A stretch of DNA of 35,188 nucleotides, from assembly GCA_028819235.1 (NCBI GenBank), contig JAPPMC010000288.1, positions 1-35,188 on the forward strand, in the 5' to 3' direction. This DNA is from Bryobacterales bacterium (GTDB taxonomy: Bacteria > Acidobacteriota > Terriglobia > Bryobacterales > UBA6623). Positions 8,401 through 15,665 of the stretch are shown here, in pieces. A program made the position numbers and the translations under genes. Position 1 is the first letter of the stretch, and each line of letters begins with the position of its first letter. The notes below the pieces were generated by a model that did not search any database, was not told where the DNA came from, and worked only from the letters and a program-made list of their open reading frames with translations.

Positions 8401-8746
8401 GCCTCTCTTCTTGGCGTTCGACTATCCGTTGCCGATCTCAACCGAGGGACGAAGGGGTGTCTCCGCCGTGGCCTCGCAGGCACTGCTGATGCTCAATAAC
8501 GAGTTCGTCAACGGCCAAGCCCGACTGTGGGCGGAGCGTACTCTGCGGTCTGACGGGGATCCGGCAGACCGCATCCGGGACATGTACCTCCGGGCGTACG
8601 GGAGGCCGCCGCTCAAGTCCGAGGTCGGCGATATCAGAGAGTTCTTGGCGGCCCGCGAGGACGCTGACGGCGGCGGCACGTCGCAGGCTTGGACGGACTT
8701 GGCCCATGCACTCTTCAACGCGGCCGAGTTCCTGTTCGTGCGATAG
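5471..8746 (+). CDS. exported PSCyt1/DUF1549/DUF1553 (PSD1) protein
   Basis: 1091-residue protein exported by a signal peptide (hydrophobic SFVLSLLVALAPPSSAGA, residues about 17-34; an internal ATG at 5498 would also keep it). PSCyt1, the planctomycete-type cytochrome c domain, comes first, with heme motif CYACH (55-59). The PSCyt2/DUF1549 domain spans about 174-390 and contains a second CxxCH, CARCH (363-367), in the typical context before DHKFDPI. Residues about 521-660 (from DFEGGYGRW) form an inserted beta-sandwich-like domain. DUF1553/PSD1 occupies about 763-1091, with ANRVWLHHFGRG, RRLEAEAIRDSI and YLQVRRNF. Such proteins are common in Planctomycetes, Verrucomicrobia and Bryobacterales-type Acidobacteriota and are usually linked to breakdown of complex carbohydrates; the reaction is unknown. 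The frequent DUF1501 partner is not next to it. Family assignment is very firm. Confidence 0.93.
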   Translation: MLRKLADCRMPVLRLSSFVLSLLVALAPPSSAGAEQTGGIEHFEKFVRPVLADNCYACHSAEKLAMGGLHLDSKDGLLRGGGRGPAVRPGDPAASLLVRAISYTSADLRMPPSGRLPAEQIARIEEWIRMGAPDPRTGETEASAETIDLDTGRAFWSFRPVGRPSPPEVGNADWARTGTDRFILARLAAEGLPPPEDADRRTLLRRVTLGLTGLPPTPEEIERFVSDDAPGAFDRVVARLLESPRYGERWGRHWLDLVRWAETNGHEFDNNKLDAWRYRDYVIEAFNSDLPYDLFLKEQIAGDLLPPRLSSDGTHYVSPIASGMHWLWEVLNSPTDSVKARADQVDNQIDVLFKATQGLTVACARCHDHKFDPIPTADYYSAFGILSSTHLAEVCIDSPDRRREILAGAARIKAINGAIEDLLEPARRRAAANVAEHLMAASDEIGSEAPDGMAGELRYALSEPSHPLYPFAKTASELDAKPDTPFGDLIAELRAEMRDWSLKAGRDHPIWEERYDTVFEDFEGGYGRWVVTGAAFGSGPNRSAPPAAGLGGHAGQALASSFSAGGLVGSLTTEKFRMPAHFVHVRMAGPRHDPRLKEDAPVRVTVIADEHKSGHAMADGTGRLRWHTIAMTKERGRICVIEIVDRDREAGMAVDQIVFSSERNPPPIAGPVDPRVLGLLESPGLESLADFARAYQGLAEVLAEDGETGPDGRALLSALLGHRSGDDAHAQLDPPDLERFRMMVEERATVDRSLPASAFAMTSRDWKPADSPVHVRGNHKTPGPIAPRQFLQVVAGADQEPVQHGSGRLELANWIASEENPLTARVMANRVWLHHFGRGIVGSTDNFGRMGQPPSHPQLLDHLARVLMDSGWSVKALQREIVLSSTYRAASRPPAAAEVADPSNRLLSHFPVRRLEAEAIRDSILAVSGSIDLSVGGPGVSPHISPYQDGRGKPESGPVDGLGRRSVYLQVRRNFISPLFLAFDYPLPISTEGRRGVSAVASQALLMLNNEFVNGQARLWAERTLRSDGDPADRIRDMYLRAYGRPPLKSEVGDIREFLAAREDADGGGTSQAWTDLAHALFNAAEFLFVR

Positions 8747-8956
8747 GATCAGGCAACGAAGGATCAGGCGTTCTGCAAGCTTTTGGCGACGTACTGTCAA
8801 CAAATGGCGTGCGGCTCAGCGTCACCGTGGGTTTGCCTGTGGCATGCTTCCCGCCGACCGCTCCCTCCTAGGCCTGAAGTCTTGGCAGGGTGCCCGCCAC
8901 TCTCACGTCATTCCCGAATGCCTCCACCCCGGACTGGCGCTCTTCTCGCCGGCCTC

Positions 8957-9037
8957 AAGTCGCAGATAGGTCTGGGACCCGTTTGGTATCGCAATCGGGA
9001 GCCGGTCCGCGCATACTTGATCGTGGCCGCGCTGGGC
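8957..9037 (+). pseudogene. possible relic of an IS4/IS1634-type transposase C-terminus
   Basis: In one plus-strand frame, 27 codons read KSQIGLGPVWYR followed by NREPVRAYLIVAALG. This resembles the C-terminal block of IS1634/IS4-type DDE transposases, typically K-S-x-L-G-L-R-P-V-x-H-x-x-x-x-R-V-x-x-H-L-x-I-x-x-L. Flanking sequence in this frame is not transposase-like, and no inverted ends were found, so this would be a small decayed fragment. The match is from memory of the family pattern only. Confidence 0.3.
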
Positions 9038-9204
9038 GTAGGCAGGTCTTCCTTCGCGGGCGCTGTGTTCCCCGGGACTCGAGCAGGAGAACCCTCGCCG
9101 CGGGGCGAGAGCCGACGACGAACTGTGCAAGCCTTGCCTGTTCTACGAGTGGTTGCCACCTGATGCAACATCTAGGCGTCCTGTCCGGGCCAAGTGGCGC
9201 TGGC

Positions 9205-9233
9205 TTGACAGTACAGGCAAAGCTAGCGACACT
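9205..9233 (+). promoter_or_regulatory. possible sigma70-type promoter of the Sel1-repeat gene
   Basis: A perfect -35 TTGACA (9205-9210) lies 17 bp before gacact (9228-9233), a weak -10 keeping A2 and T6. The start of transcription would fall near 9240, just before the annotated start, which might favour the downstream ATGs at 9267 or 9270. Confidence 0.35.
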
Positions 9234-9245
9234 CAGAGCAGACAC

Positions 9246-9953
9246 ATGCTGACCGGTCATCAGGAGATGATGTTTCAGAGCCTTGATAGGTGTCTGCGGC
9301 GGGCCGCCATCGTCGGCATCGGACTGTTTTTCGCGCTTCCCGCGGCACCTCAAAGCGTTCAACTCCCTAACACTCGGGATATGCAGGCCCTAGTTCAATG
9401 GGCCGAGGAGGGAGATAGGAACGCGCAACTCGAGCTTGGCTTGTCGTACTACAACGGCAATGGAGTGCCGCAGAACTTTGGCAAGGCGGCCGAATGGTTC
9501 AAAGAGGCTGCCGCCCAAGGTGACGCGGCGGCAAAGAACAACCTTGGCCTGATGTACCTCAAGGGTCAAGGGGTAGCGGTCGATCCAAAGGAAGCCATCC
9601 GGTGTTTCCGTGAGGCCGCTAACCTGAACGATTCTACTGCGCAGTTCAACTTGGCTCTCAGCTACGAGACCGGACGGGGTGTTAGGCAGAACTACCAAGC
9701 TGCGGCGAACTGGTATGAGCGGGCGGCGGATAACGGTCAACCGTCGGCGCAGAACAATCTCGGCATAATGCATTTTCTCGGGCAGGGAGTAGAGAAGAAC
9801 TTAGTTGCTGCACACATGTGGCTCAACCTCGCGGCCGCTCAGGGACATACTGGTGCTAGCGAGACTCGCGACCTCGTTGCCGAGAACATGACGATGGATG
9901 AGATCGAGAATGCGCAAGACTTGGCAGTCCAGCGGGTACTCACGTCTGAGTAA
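9246..9953 (+). CDS. secreted Sel1-like (TPR) repeat protein
   Basis: 235 residues from the ATG at 9246; ATGs at 9267 and 9270 are alternatives that keep the signal peptide (hydrophobic AIVGIGLFFALPAAPQS). Four Sel1-like repeats of about 36 residues follow (about 57-92, 93-128, 129-164, 165-200), each with the pattern A-x-x-x-L-G-x-x-Y-x-x-G-x-G-V-x-x-D/N-x-x-x-A-x-x-W-F/Y-x-x-A-A. The ending (GHTGASETRDLVAENMTMDEIENA) is a common cap of these proteins. Sel1 repeats form alpha-solenoids for protein-protein contacts; here in the periplasm or outside. The partner is unknown. The next gene starts 2 bp after the stop, suggesting an operon. Confidence 0.85.
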   Translation: MLTGHQEMMFQSLDRCLRRAAIVGIGLFFALPAAPQSVQLPNTRDMQALVQWAEEGDRNAQLELGLSYYNGNGVPQNFGKAAEWFKEAAAQGDAAAKNNLGLMYLKGQGVAVDPKEAIRCFREAANLNDSTAQFNLALSYETGRGVRQNYQAAANWYERAADNGQPSAQNNLGIMHFLGQGVEKNLVAAHMWLNLAAAQGHTGASETRDLVAENMTMDEIENAQDLAVQRVLTSE

Positions 9954-9955
9954 AG

Positions 9956-10345
9956 GTGGCTAGCAACCCGAGCACTTCAGGAGCGAGAGGCGACAGGCCT
10001 GCAAATGATGCCCATCCATGTCCACCGGACATCGATGGCGCGGCGGGGGCGTTGGCGAAGGCCGCTCAACGCGACTCGCTCGATCTCGTGGTGGAGGTGG
10101 TTAAGTTCCGTTACGTCCAAGAGATGGAAGCGTCTCGGCGCCGATTCATCGGCTTGGCAATCGCAATCCTAGCCTTGGGGGCGGCAGTAGCCGGGATGTA
10201 CATCCGCGGCGCTGTCGCCAGCATCGAACTGGAGGTACGTAAGGGGCTTTCCTCGATTGAGGAGAGCACCCAGAGTGGTCTTGCGGAGATTGATGCCCGC
10301 AAAGACCCTGAATTTGGACTATCGCAACCTTCGCCCAGTCAGTGA
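9956..10345 (+). CDS. small single-pass membrane protein of unknown function
   Basis: 129 residues from a GTG two bases after the stop of the Sel1-repeat gene, so probably translated from the same message. A hydrophilic N-terminus (about 60 residues) leads to one membrane segment (FIGLAIAILALGAAVAGMYI, about residues 63-82). A helical, heptad-like tail follows (VASIELEVRKGLSSIEEST), which could form a coiled coil. No family is recognised. It may anchor or assist the Sel1-repeat protein; this is inferred from neighbourhood only. Confidence 0.55.
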   Translation: MASNPSTSGARGDRPANDAHPCPPDIDGAAGALAKAAQRDSLDLVVEVVKFRYVQEMEASRRRFIGLAIAILALGAAVAGMYIRGAVASIELEVRKGLSSIEESTQSGLAEIDARKDPEFGLSQPSPSQ

Positions 10346-10764
10346 TCCCGATCAGTCTCTTGGATACCTTCACTATGACGGCTGGCGAGCATTCATCCGG
10401 GGGGGATAGAAGGTCAGGTAGATGGCCGTAGCTGGGCGGATGTCAGTGTGTTGGGCAGGCGGAGATCGGACCTGCGGCAAAGCTCAGCGCGAGGATGTGC
10501 GGCCGGCCCACTTCAATGTCGAGGGTGGACGTTAGGGGCTTGGCTCGAGGGCATGGGAGATCAGGGTGACAGCCTTAGCTGGGCGGAGATGAGATGGTTG
10601 ACTGGGCGGAGGCCGGGCAAGTGGCCCAGATCAGCGCAAACATGTCCGGCTGGGCAGTTGGGTCTTGAGGGTGGCCGTGAAGGTATCGGTTGAAGAGCCG
10701 TGAGTCGTTGAGAGTCGTTCCGTCACTTGGAATTGTCCGGTATGCTTGGTAGGCGGTGAGTCCG
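10346..10764. other. intergenic region made largely of a degenerate duplication
   Basis: About 420 bp with no convincing gene. Most of it is two diverged copies of a roughly 120-bp module (see 10419-10684), followed by a small direct repeat gagtcgtt/gagagtcgtt near 10702-10720. Confidence 0.55.
10419..10684. repeat. two degenerate copies of a module, offset 147 bp
   Basis: Matching blocks occur at a constant spacing: tagctgggcgga at 10429 and 10576 (147 apart), cagcgc at 10485 and 10632 (147), atgt-cggc-ggc at 10495 and 10642 (147), gagggtgg at 10521 and 10667 (146). The 50 bases between the first two blocks align without gaps. A shorter ctgggcgga-like motif also recurs inside each copy. Possible identities are transposase-binding ends of a lost insertion sequence or a decayed structured-RNA/intergenic repeat family. 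Confidence 0.6.
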
Positions 10765-11643
10765 ATGCAACGCGTGATCTTTGCCTTCCTCCTCGCTACT
10801 GTCACCGGTCTGGGAGATTCGACACACAACCGCTTGACCCAAGCAGAGAAGCTTGAGGGCTGGCAACTGCTGTTCGACGGCTCTACTTCGACCGGATGGG
10901 AGGGCTTCCAGGGCACGGCCTTTCCTACGCAGTCTTGGGCGATTGAGGATGACGCGCTCCGAACGCTGGCCGACAACAGCGGCGGAGACATCGTTACGGT
11001 CGGCGAGTTCGAGAACTTCGAGCTGAGCTTCGACTGGAAGCTCGTAAAGGGCGGGAACAGCGGGGTGAAGTACATCGTGCAGAAGGCATGGGCCGGTCCG
11101 GGCTACCGTCCGCACTTGAGCCCGGAGGCAAAGCGGCGATCGATGCTGCGCGCGACAGGGCCGGAGTACCAGCTGTTGGACGACGAGAACCTCAACCGCC
11201 ACAGGCAAGGATGGGAGTATTCCAGCTGCGGGTCGCTGTACCTGCTTTACAAGCCGGTCGCCGGAAAGCCGGTGCGCCCCGCCGGCGAGTGGAACACTTC
11301 CAGGATCGTCGTGCGCGGGACGCACGGCGAGCACTGGCTGAACGGCGTGAAACTGCTGGAGTACGAGTTCAACTCCCCCGACATGTTCGGCCGGGTCGAG
11401 CGCACGAAGTTCAAGCGCGTCCCCGGATTCGGCTTCAAGGGGCCAGGCCACATCGCGCTCACGCACCACAACCACCCGGTGTGGTACCGCAACATCAAGA
11501 TCCGCACGATCGAAGGCCCGCGCGTGAGCGACTACTTGCCGGGCAGGCTCTTCGACCCGGCCGGGCTGGTGCCGCCCCCGCCGCTCTATCCGCAGCCCGG
11601 CGATCCCACCGCGCCGCAGGCCGCGCCTTCTTCCGGGCCCTGA
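10765..11643 (+). CDS. DUF1080 family protein (3-keto-disaccharide hydrolase-like), exported
   Basis: 292 residues from the ATG at 10765, with AGGCGG 8 bases upstream; a GTG at 10756 is also in frame. A signal peptide (MQRVIFAFLLATVTGLGDS) directs export. The DUF1080 domain (about 30-255) has the signatures GWQLLFDGSTSTGWEGF, SWAIEDDALRT, NFELSFDWKL, GNSGVKYIV, EYQLLDDEN, EWNTSRIVVRG and GPGHIALTHHNHPVWYRNIKI. The fold is a concanavalin-like beta sandwich. Members are exported enzymes acting on 3-keto-glycosides or related sugars; the precise substrate here is unknown. This family is frequently linked to Gfo/Idh/MocA oxidoreductases, one of which lies at 14180-15451, though not adjacent. Confidence 0.9.
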   Translation: MQRVIFAFLLATVTGLGDSTHNRLTQAEKLEGWQLLFDGSTSTGWEGFQGTAFPTQSWAIEDDALRTLADNSGGDIVTVGEFENFELSFDWKLVKGGNSGVKYIVQKAWAGPGYRPHLSPEAKRRSMLRATGPEYQLLDDENLNRHRQGWEYSSCGSLYLLYKPVAGKPVRPAGEWNTSRIVVRGTHGEHWLNGVKLLEYEFNSPDMFGRVERTKFKRVPGFGFKGPGHIALTHHNHPVWYRNIKIRTIEGPRVSDYLPGRLFDPAGLVPPPPLYPQPGDPTAPQAAPSSGP

Positions 11644-11741
11644 GCCGGTCCCTTCTCTTTCCCGCGCCTCGACGGCGCAATCCGCATGTAGAGTGAAGAG
11701 TGATTCCGGGCCGCCGCAGGGCGGCGCCGTCAGGGTCGGCC

Positions 11742-12764
11742 ATGCTCGCACACCGCCTAACCACCTCCGCCCTTCTTGCGCTGCTCGCCACCCCGAGCTT
11801 GGGCGCCGATACCGTCATTCTGCGCAATGGCGACCGCATCACGGGTACCGTGCAGCGTCTGGAGGAGGAGCGGTTGATCGTCGAGACAGCGATGCTGGGC
11901 TCGTTAAGGATTCGGTGGAGGGACGTCGATGGGATCGAATCCCCTGAGGATTTCTCCGTCCTGACCGAGGACGGAGAGCGGTTGGACGGCCCCCTCCTGT
12001 TCGAAGGAGGTCGCCTGACGGTCACGTCGGTCTCAGGCGGGCAGCGTGAGGTCGCGTCCGGAGACGTCTCTCGCCTGGCACGCGGACGTCGGATGCGGGG
12101 GGTGCGCAAAGTGCTCGCTGTGTTGGACGGGACGGCCGATTTTGGCTACAGCATCGCCCGCGGAAACCAGTCCCAAACGCAATCGTCGGCAGGTGCCACG
12201 GCCGTGTACTCCTCGGCGTCATATGAGTTCGCGGGCCGCTTGGACTCCCTGTTCGCGCGGCAAGAAGGCACGCGCTCGCAGAGCCGCCACGCCCTGAGCA
12301 CACGCGTGGACCGCTATCTGGGCGGACGCAGCTTCTCATACGCTCTGGGGGCCTTGGAGCGCAACGAGCGGCGCCGGCTCGACCTTCGAACGCGGGCCGG
12401 GGGCGGCCTCGGATGGCGAGTGTGGGAGCGTCGGCGGTCATCGATCTCTCTGCTGGGTGGCTTGGCATACGTTCACGACCGGCTGCGGGACCAGGACAAC
12501 CGTGCCCGGGCGGAGTCGCAGTTTGGCGTCGACTGGGCCGCTCGGGTCTTTGGCATCGTGGGGCTTGAGAGCCATCTCAGCGTTCATCCAAATCTGTTGG
12601 ACCGCAGTCACTGGCGCGTCGAGTATGACGGCATTCTGCGCGTGCAGGTCAACGGTCGCTTCAGTTATTCCCTGCGGCTCTTCGACCGCTACGACTCTAG
12701 GCCCGCGCAAGGCGTGGCGCGCAACGACTACGGCCTCGTGAGCGGCCTCGGTTTCGAGTTCTAG
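11742..12764 (+). CDS. DUF481-like outer-membrane protein
   Basis: 340 residues from the ATG at 11742, chosen because it begins a good signal peptide (MLAHRLTTSALLALLATPSLGA); a GTG at 11700 would add 14 unlikely residues. After the signal comes a repeat-like SH3-type region (DTVILRNGDRITGTVQRLEEERLIVETAMLG) seen at the front of many DUF481/YdiY-like proteins. From about residue 145 the sequence is alternating beta strand (FGYSIARGNQSQT, YEFAGRLDSLF, SYALGALERNERR, GGGLGWRVW), ending in GLVSGLGFEF with a terminal Phe, typical of an outer-membrane barrel. Role unknown. Convergent with the CNNM/CorC gene. Confidence 0.75.
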   Translation: MLAHRLTTSALLALLATPSLGADTVILRNGDRITGTVQRLEEERLIVETAMLGSLRIRWRDVDGIESPEDFSVLTEDGERLDGPLLFEGGRLTVTSVSGGQREVASGDVSRLARGRRMRGVRKVLAVLDGTADFGYSIARGNQSQTQSSAGATAVYSSASYEFAGRLDSLFARQEGTRSQSRHALSTRVDRYLGGRSFSYALGALERNERRRLDLRTRAGGGLGWRVWERRRSSISLLGGLAYVHDRLRDQDNRARAESQFGVDWAARVFGIVGLESHLSVHPNLLDRSHWRVEYDGILRVQVNGRFSYSLRLFDRYDSRPAQGVARNDYGLVSGLGFEF

Positions 12765-12791
12765 GCGGGCACGGTCGCCCAGGGGCCCGCC
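12764..12791. terminator. GC hairpin between convergent genes, possible bidirectional terminator
   Basis: Stem ggcgggc (12764-12770) pairs with gcccgcc (12785-12791) in the 28-bp gap between two convergent genes. There is no T-run, so confidence is low. Confidence 0.3.
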
Positions 12792-12792
12792 G

Positions 12793-14040
12793 TCAGCGGG
12801 CCGCAGCCACGCTTGAGGCGGAGTGCACTGACACCCGTACCTGCGTCGCTCGGCCGCCCTCAGCCTCCACCACCTCGGTGCTTGCGCCGTCGAGCTCCAC
12901 TCTGTCGCCCTTCCTGACGAGCCGGTCCAGCTGCACCACCAGCAGGCCGGAGAGCGTGTCGACGGCAGCCGAGGTGAGGCTCAGCCCCAGCTCGCTGTTG
13001 ACCGTGCCGAGAGGCACGTGGCCGCACACCGTGTACACACCCTGTCCCTCCTTGACGATCTCGGGGGCCTCCGCATCGAACTCGTCCTGCACGGCCCCGA
13101 CGATCTGCTCCACGACGTTCTCCATGGTGACGATTCCGACCACGGAGCCGTACTCGTCGTCCACCAGCGCCATGTGACGGTGGGTCTTCTGCATCTGCCG
13201 CAACAGCGTGCTGATCGGGAGCGTCTCCGGGACGTGGTCCAGCTTGCGCATGACCCTCCGCAGGTCGAGCCCGTTGCCTGTCGGTGCGCCGACCAGATCC
13301 TTGATGTGCACCAGGCCCAGAACGCTGTCCAGAGAGCCGTCGCACAGCGGGAAGCGCGTGTGCCGCGATTGCCTTGCCAGTTCGAGGCACTCGGCTGTAG
13401 ACCTGTTGACGTCCAGGAAGACCACCTCCCCGCGCGGGACCATGACCTGGCGTGTGCGCATGTCATCGAACCGGAACACGGCGCTAAGCAGCTGCAGTTC
13501 GGAGGCGCTGAGCTCGCCGTGCTCCTCTCCGAGCCGAATGTTGGCCTGAATCTCGTCCTCCGTGATGGCGGGCATCCCGCGGTCGCGGGTGAACAGGTTT
13601 GCGAATCCTTGCGTCACGCTCACTGCCGGCGAAAGGAAGCGCTCGATGACGGTAAGCGGCCACACAATCCAATGCCACAGCCGCCTCCAGTGGGTCGCTC
13701 CGAATGTCTTCGGCAGCACCTCCCCCACGAACAAGATCCCCAGTACCAGGCCTAGCGAGAACGCCGGGACCCACTGGGCTCCCAACAAGCGTGCCGCCAG
13801 CATTCCGCACACGGTGGCGCCCGCTGTGTTGGCGATGGTGTTGAGGATCAGGATCGCGGAAGTGGGGCGCGCGATGTCATTCTGCATGGCGATCATCCGC
13901 TCGGCCCGCTTCTTGCGCCTCCCGTTGGCCCGCTCGGCCTCCAGCACCCCTGTACGGGTGGAGTACAGGGTCGCCTCTAGGAGCGAGCAGAATCCCGACG
14001 CCACTACTGTGACTGCGGCGCAGGCGATCAGCAGGACCAT
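12793..14040 (-). CDS. CNNM/CorC (HlyC/CorC) family membrane protein with CBS domains
   Basis: 415 residues, ATG at 14040. It has the full family layout: an N-terminal DUF21/CNNM transmembrane domain (about 1-160), beginning MVLLIACAAVTVVASGFCSLLEATLYSTR and containing the LNTIANTAGAT and GEVLPKTFG helices; then a CBS-domain pair (about 190-320) with RQVMVPRGEVVFLD, FPLCDGSLDSVLGLVHIKDL and MALVDDEYGSVVGIVTMENVVEQIVG; and a C-terminal CorC/HlyC domain (about 330-405). Family members are inner-membrane proteins linked to Mg2+/Co2+ transport or resistance; the older name hemolysin C is usually misleading. The transported ion is not deducible. Confidence 0.92.
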   Translation of the reverse strand: MVLLIACAAVTVVASGFCSLLEATLYSTRTGVLEAERANGRRKKRAERMIAMQNDIARPTSAILILNTIANTAGATVCGMLAARLLGAQWVPAFSLGLVLGILFVGEVLPKTFGATHWRRLWHWIVWPLTVIERFLSPAVSVTQGFANLFTRDRGMPAITEDEIQANIRLGEEHGELSASELQLLSAVFRFDDMRTRQVMVPRGEVVFLDVNRSTAECLELARQSRHTRFPLCDGSLDSVLGLVHIKDLVGAPTGNGLDLRRVMRKLDHVPETLPISTLLRQMQKTHRHMALVDDEYGSVVGIVTMENVVEQIVGAVQDEFDAEAPEIVKEGQGVYTVCGHVPLGTVNSELGLSLTSAAVDTLSGLLVVQLDRLVRKGDRVELDGASTEVVEAEGGRATQVRVSVHSASSVAAAR

Positions 14041-14080
14041 GGCAGACCCTCCCTTCCGCCTAGAGGCCGACGCTGTCCGA

Positions 14081-14095
14081 GGCGGGGCACCCGCC
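14081..14095 (-). terminator. small GC hairpin after the oxidoreductase gene
   Basis: A ggcggg/cccgcc stem with 3-base loop sits in the 139-bp gap downstream of the minus-strand oxidoreductase and upstream of the CNNM gene. It may end transcription or be chance in GC-rich DNA. Confidence 0.2.
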
Positions 14096-14179
14096 CCGGG
14101 AGGGCCTTCAAGTGTTGAGGCAGGGAACTTCGAGGACCGGGGTCCGGGTCAGACTTCATGCTTGGTGTGCGGACTCTCC

Positions 14180-15451
14180 TCAGGCCCCTGCGGGGGTCGC
14201 CCAGTGCGTGCGATACCGACGCTTGACGAACAGGTTCGCGTGCGGGTCCCCGACGATGGTCTCTGTCCCTTGGTCGAACGCCAAGGTGCGCCCGGTGCGG
14301 GCGACGATGTTTGCCAAGTGGCAATGGATAGCGGAGATGTGTCCGATCGAAATGTCGGCCTCCGGCAGGCGACGCGTCCTCACGCAATCCAGGAAGTTGC
14401 GCATGTGGTGGTCGGACTCGTCGTTCGCGTCGTTGTGCTCCACGAGCTTGCCCTTATTGTCGTACAGTTTGTAACCCCAGCGGCGGTCCCACCGGCCGAT
14501 GTGCACGGATCCCTCCGTGCCGTAGACCGCCACGCCATTGTCTTGGCCCTCCATCGGGTACGGGGTCCAGATCCGCATCTCCCAGATCAGCGCCTTGCGT
14601 CCGTACCGGAACGTCACATTCATGGTGTCCGGCGTCTGCTGGTCGTCGTCGAAGAAGATCTTGCCGCCCATGCCGCTGGCCGACTCGGGCCAGTCCACAC
14701 CCAAGGCCCAGCGGGCGATGTCAATCTGGTGCGCGCCATCGTTGCCGGCGTCCCCCGTGCCGAAGTGCCAGTGCCAGTGCCACTTGTAGTGAAACCGGTT
14801 CTCGTTGAACGGGATCCACGGAGCGGGCCCCAGCCAGGTCTCGTAGTCGACGCCCGGCGGGACGGGAGTGTTCGGCTTGTGTCCGATGTTGTCGCGGAGC
14901 TGGATATTCCAGGCCTTCGCCATCAGGATGTCGCCTAGGTCCCCGGAACGGGCGATCTCGATCGCTTGGCGGCTTGAGGGCCGGCTCCGGGATTGCGTCC
15001 CCACCTGCACGATCCTCGAGTTGCGGCGGGCGGCATCGACCATCAGCCGGCCCTCCCGGATGTTGTGGGAGGCCGGCTTCTCGACGTAGACGTCCTTGCC
15101 TGCGACGCAGGCAAGGATCGTGGCCGGGGCGTGCCAGTGGTCGGGAGTCGCCACCACCACGGCGTCGACATCCTTGGAGTCGAGCACGCGCCGCATGTCG
15201 CCGGCTGTGGCCGGCAGGGGCTTGCCCGCCTCTTCCAGCACTCTCGCCGCGCGTTCCAGCGAGGCCTGGTCGGCGTCGCAAAGGTATGAAATGCGCACTC
15301 CCGGCAAGACTGCGAGAGTCCGCAGCAGGCTCCTGCCCCGGCCGCCCACACCAATCATGCCAAGGCTGACCGTGTCGCTGGCCGCGCGGGTCTGCGCTTG
15401 CGCTGCCGCAAGGCCGGAAGCTGCCGTGCCGAAGAAGGTGCGCCGATTCAT
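14180..15451 (-). CDS. Tat-exported Gfo/Idh/MocA family oxidoreductase
   Basis: 423 residues, ATG at 15451 with a G-rich ribosome-binding run 6 bases upstream. The N-terminus MNRRTFFGTAASGLAAAQAQ is a twin-arginine signal, so the folded, cofactor-loaded enzyme is exported. The NAD(P)-binding domain follows with GVGGRGRS (about 35-42), YLCDAD, and the family hallmark EKPAS (about 125-129) holding the conserved Lys-Pro. WLGPAPWIPFNENRFHYKW and GDAGNDGAHQIDIARWALG are typical of the large Bryobacterales/Planctomycetes subfamily. Members oxidise or reduce sugar derivatives; the substrate here is unknown, but a role in glycan catabolism fits the DUF1080 and PSCyt/DUF1553 genes in the same region. 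Family assignment is firm. Confidence 0.92.
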   Translation of the reverse strand: MNRRTFFGTAASGLAAAQAQTRAASDTVSLGMIGVGGRGRSLLRTLAVLPGVRISYLCDADQASLERAARVLEEAGKPLPATAGDMRRVLDSKDVDAVVVATPDHWHAPATILACVAGKDVYVEKPASHNIREGRLMVDAARRNSRIVQVGTQSRSRPSSRQAIEIARSGDLGDILMAKAWNIQLRDNIGHKPNTPVPPGVDYETWLGPAPWIPFNENRFHYKWHWHWHFGTGDAGNDGAHQIDIARWALGVDWPESASGMGGKIFFDDDQQTPDTMNVTFRYGRKALIWEMRIWTPYPMEGQDNGVAVYGTEGSVHIGRWDRRWGYKLYDNKGKLVEHNDANDESDHHMRNFLDCVRTRRLPEADISIGHISAIHCHLANIVARTGRTLAFDQGTETIVGDPHANLFVKRRYRTHWATPAGA

Positions 15452-15527
15452 GAGAACCCCCCTACCGGGCCCGTCCGGGAGCTTGCCCCTTGGCCGTTGG
15501 GCTGATCGTCCTGCCGGACCCGCCGGT

Positions 15528-15533
15528 ATTATA
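15528..15533 (-). promoter_or_regulatory. consensus -10 box, candidate promoter of the oxidoreductase gene
   Basis: The minus strand reads TATAAT here, 77 bases upstream of the ATG at 15451. No good -35 is seen at 16-18 bp, so this is a -10 match only. It lies back-to-back with the candidate tRNA promoter. Confidence 0.4.
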
Positions 15534-15547
15534 TGCCTCCCGCCGCG

Positions 15548-15577
15548 TTCGCATCGCTCTGCATCCGATGATATGCT
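15548..15577 (+). promoter_or_regulatory. candidate promoter of tRNA-Ala
   Basis: ttcgca (15548-15553) and tatgct (15572-15577) with an 18-bp spacer form a weak sigma70-like promoter whose start would fall a few bases before the tRNA at 15590. Confidence 0.35.
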
Positions 15578-15589
15578 GGGATCGGACCC

Positions 15590-15643
<54 letters not shown>

Positions 15644-15665
<22 letters not shown>

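Larger units (their letters stand above)
8747..9245. other. intergenic region with probable mobile-element relic
   Basis: About 500 bp without an intact gene. A 10-bp direct repeat aggatcaggc occurs at 8745-8754 and 8760-8769, overlapping the stop of the previous gene. The middle holds a short transposase-like peptide fragment (8957-9037), and the end holds a promoter-like TTGACA. Confidence 0.5.

Noticed and set aside
13562..14938. A 458-codon plus-strand frame opposite the CNNM and oxidoreductase genes
   Set aside because: It spans two clear antisense genes with full domain signatures; it is a shadow frame.
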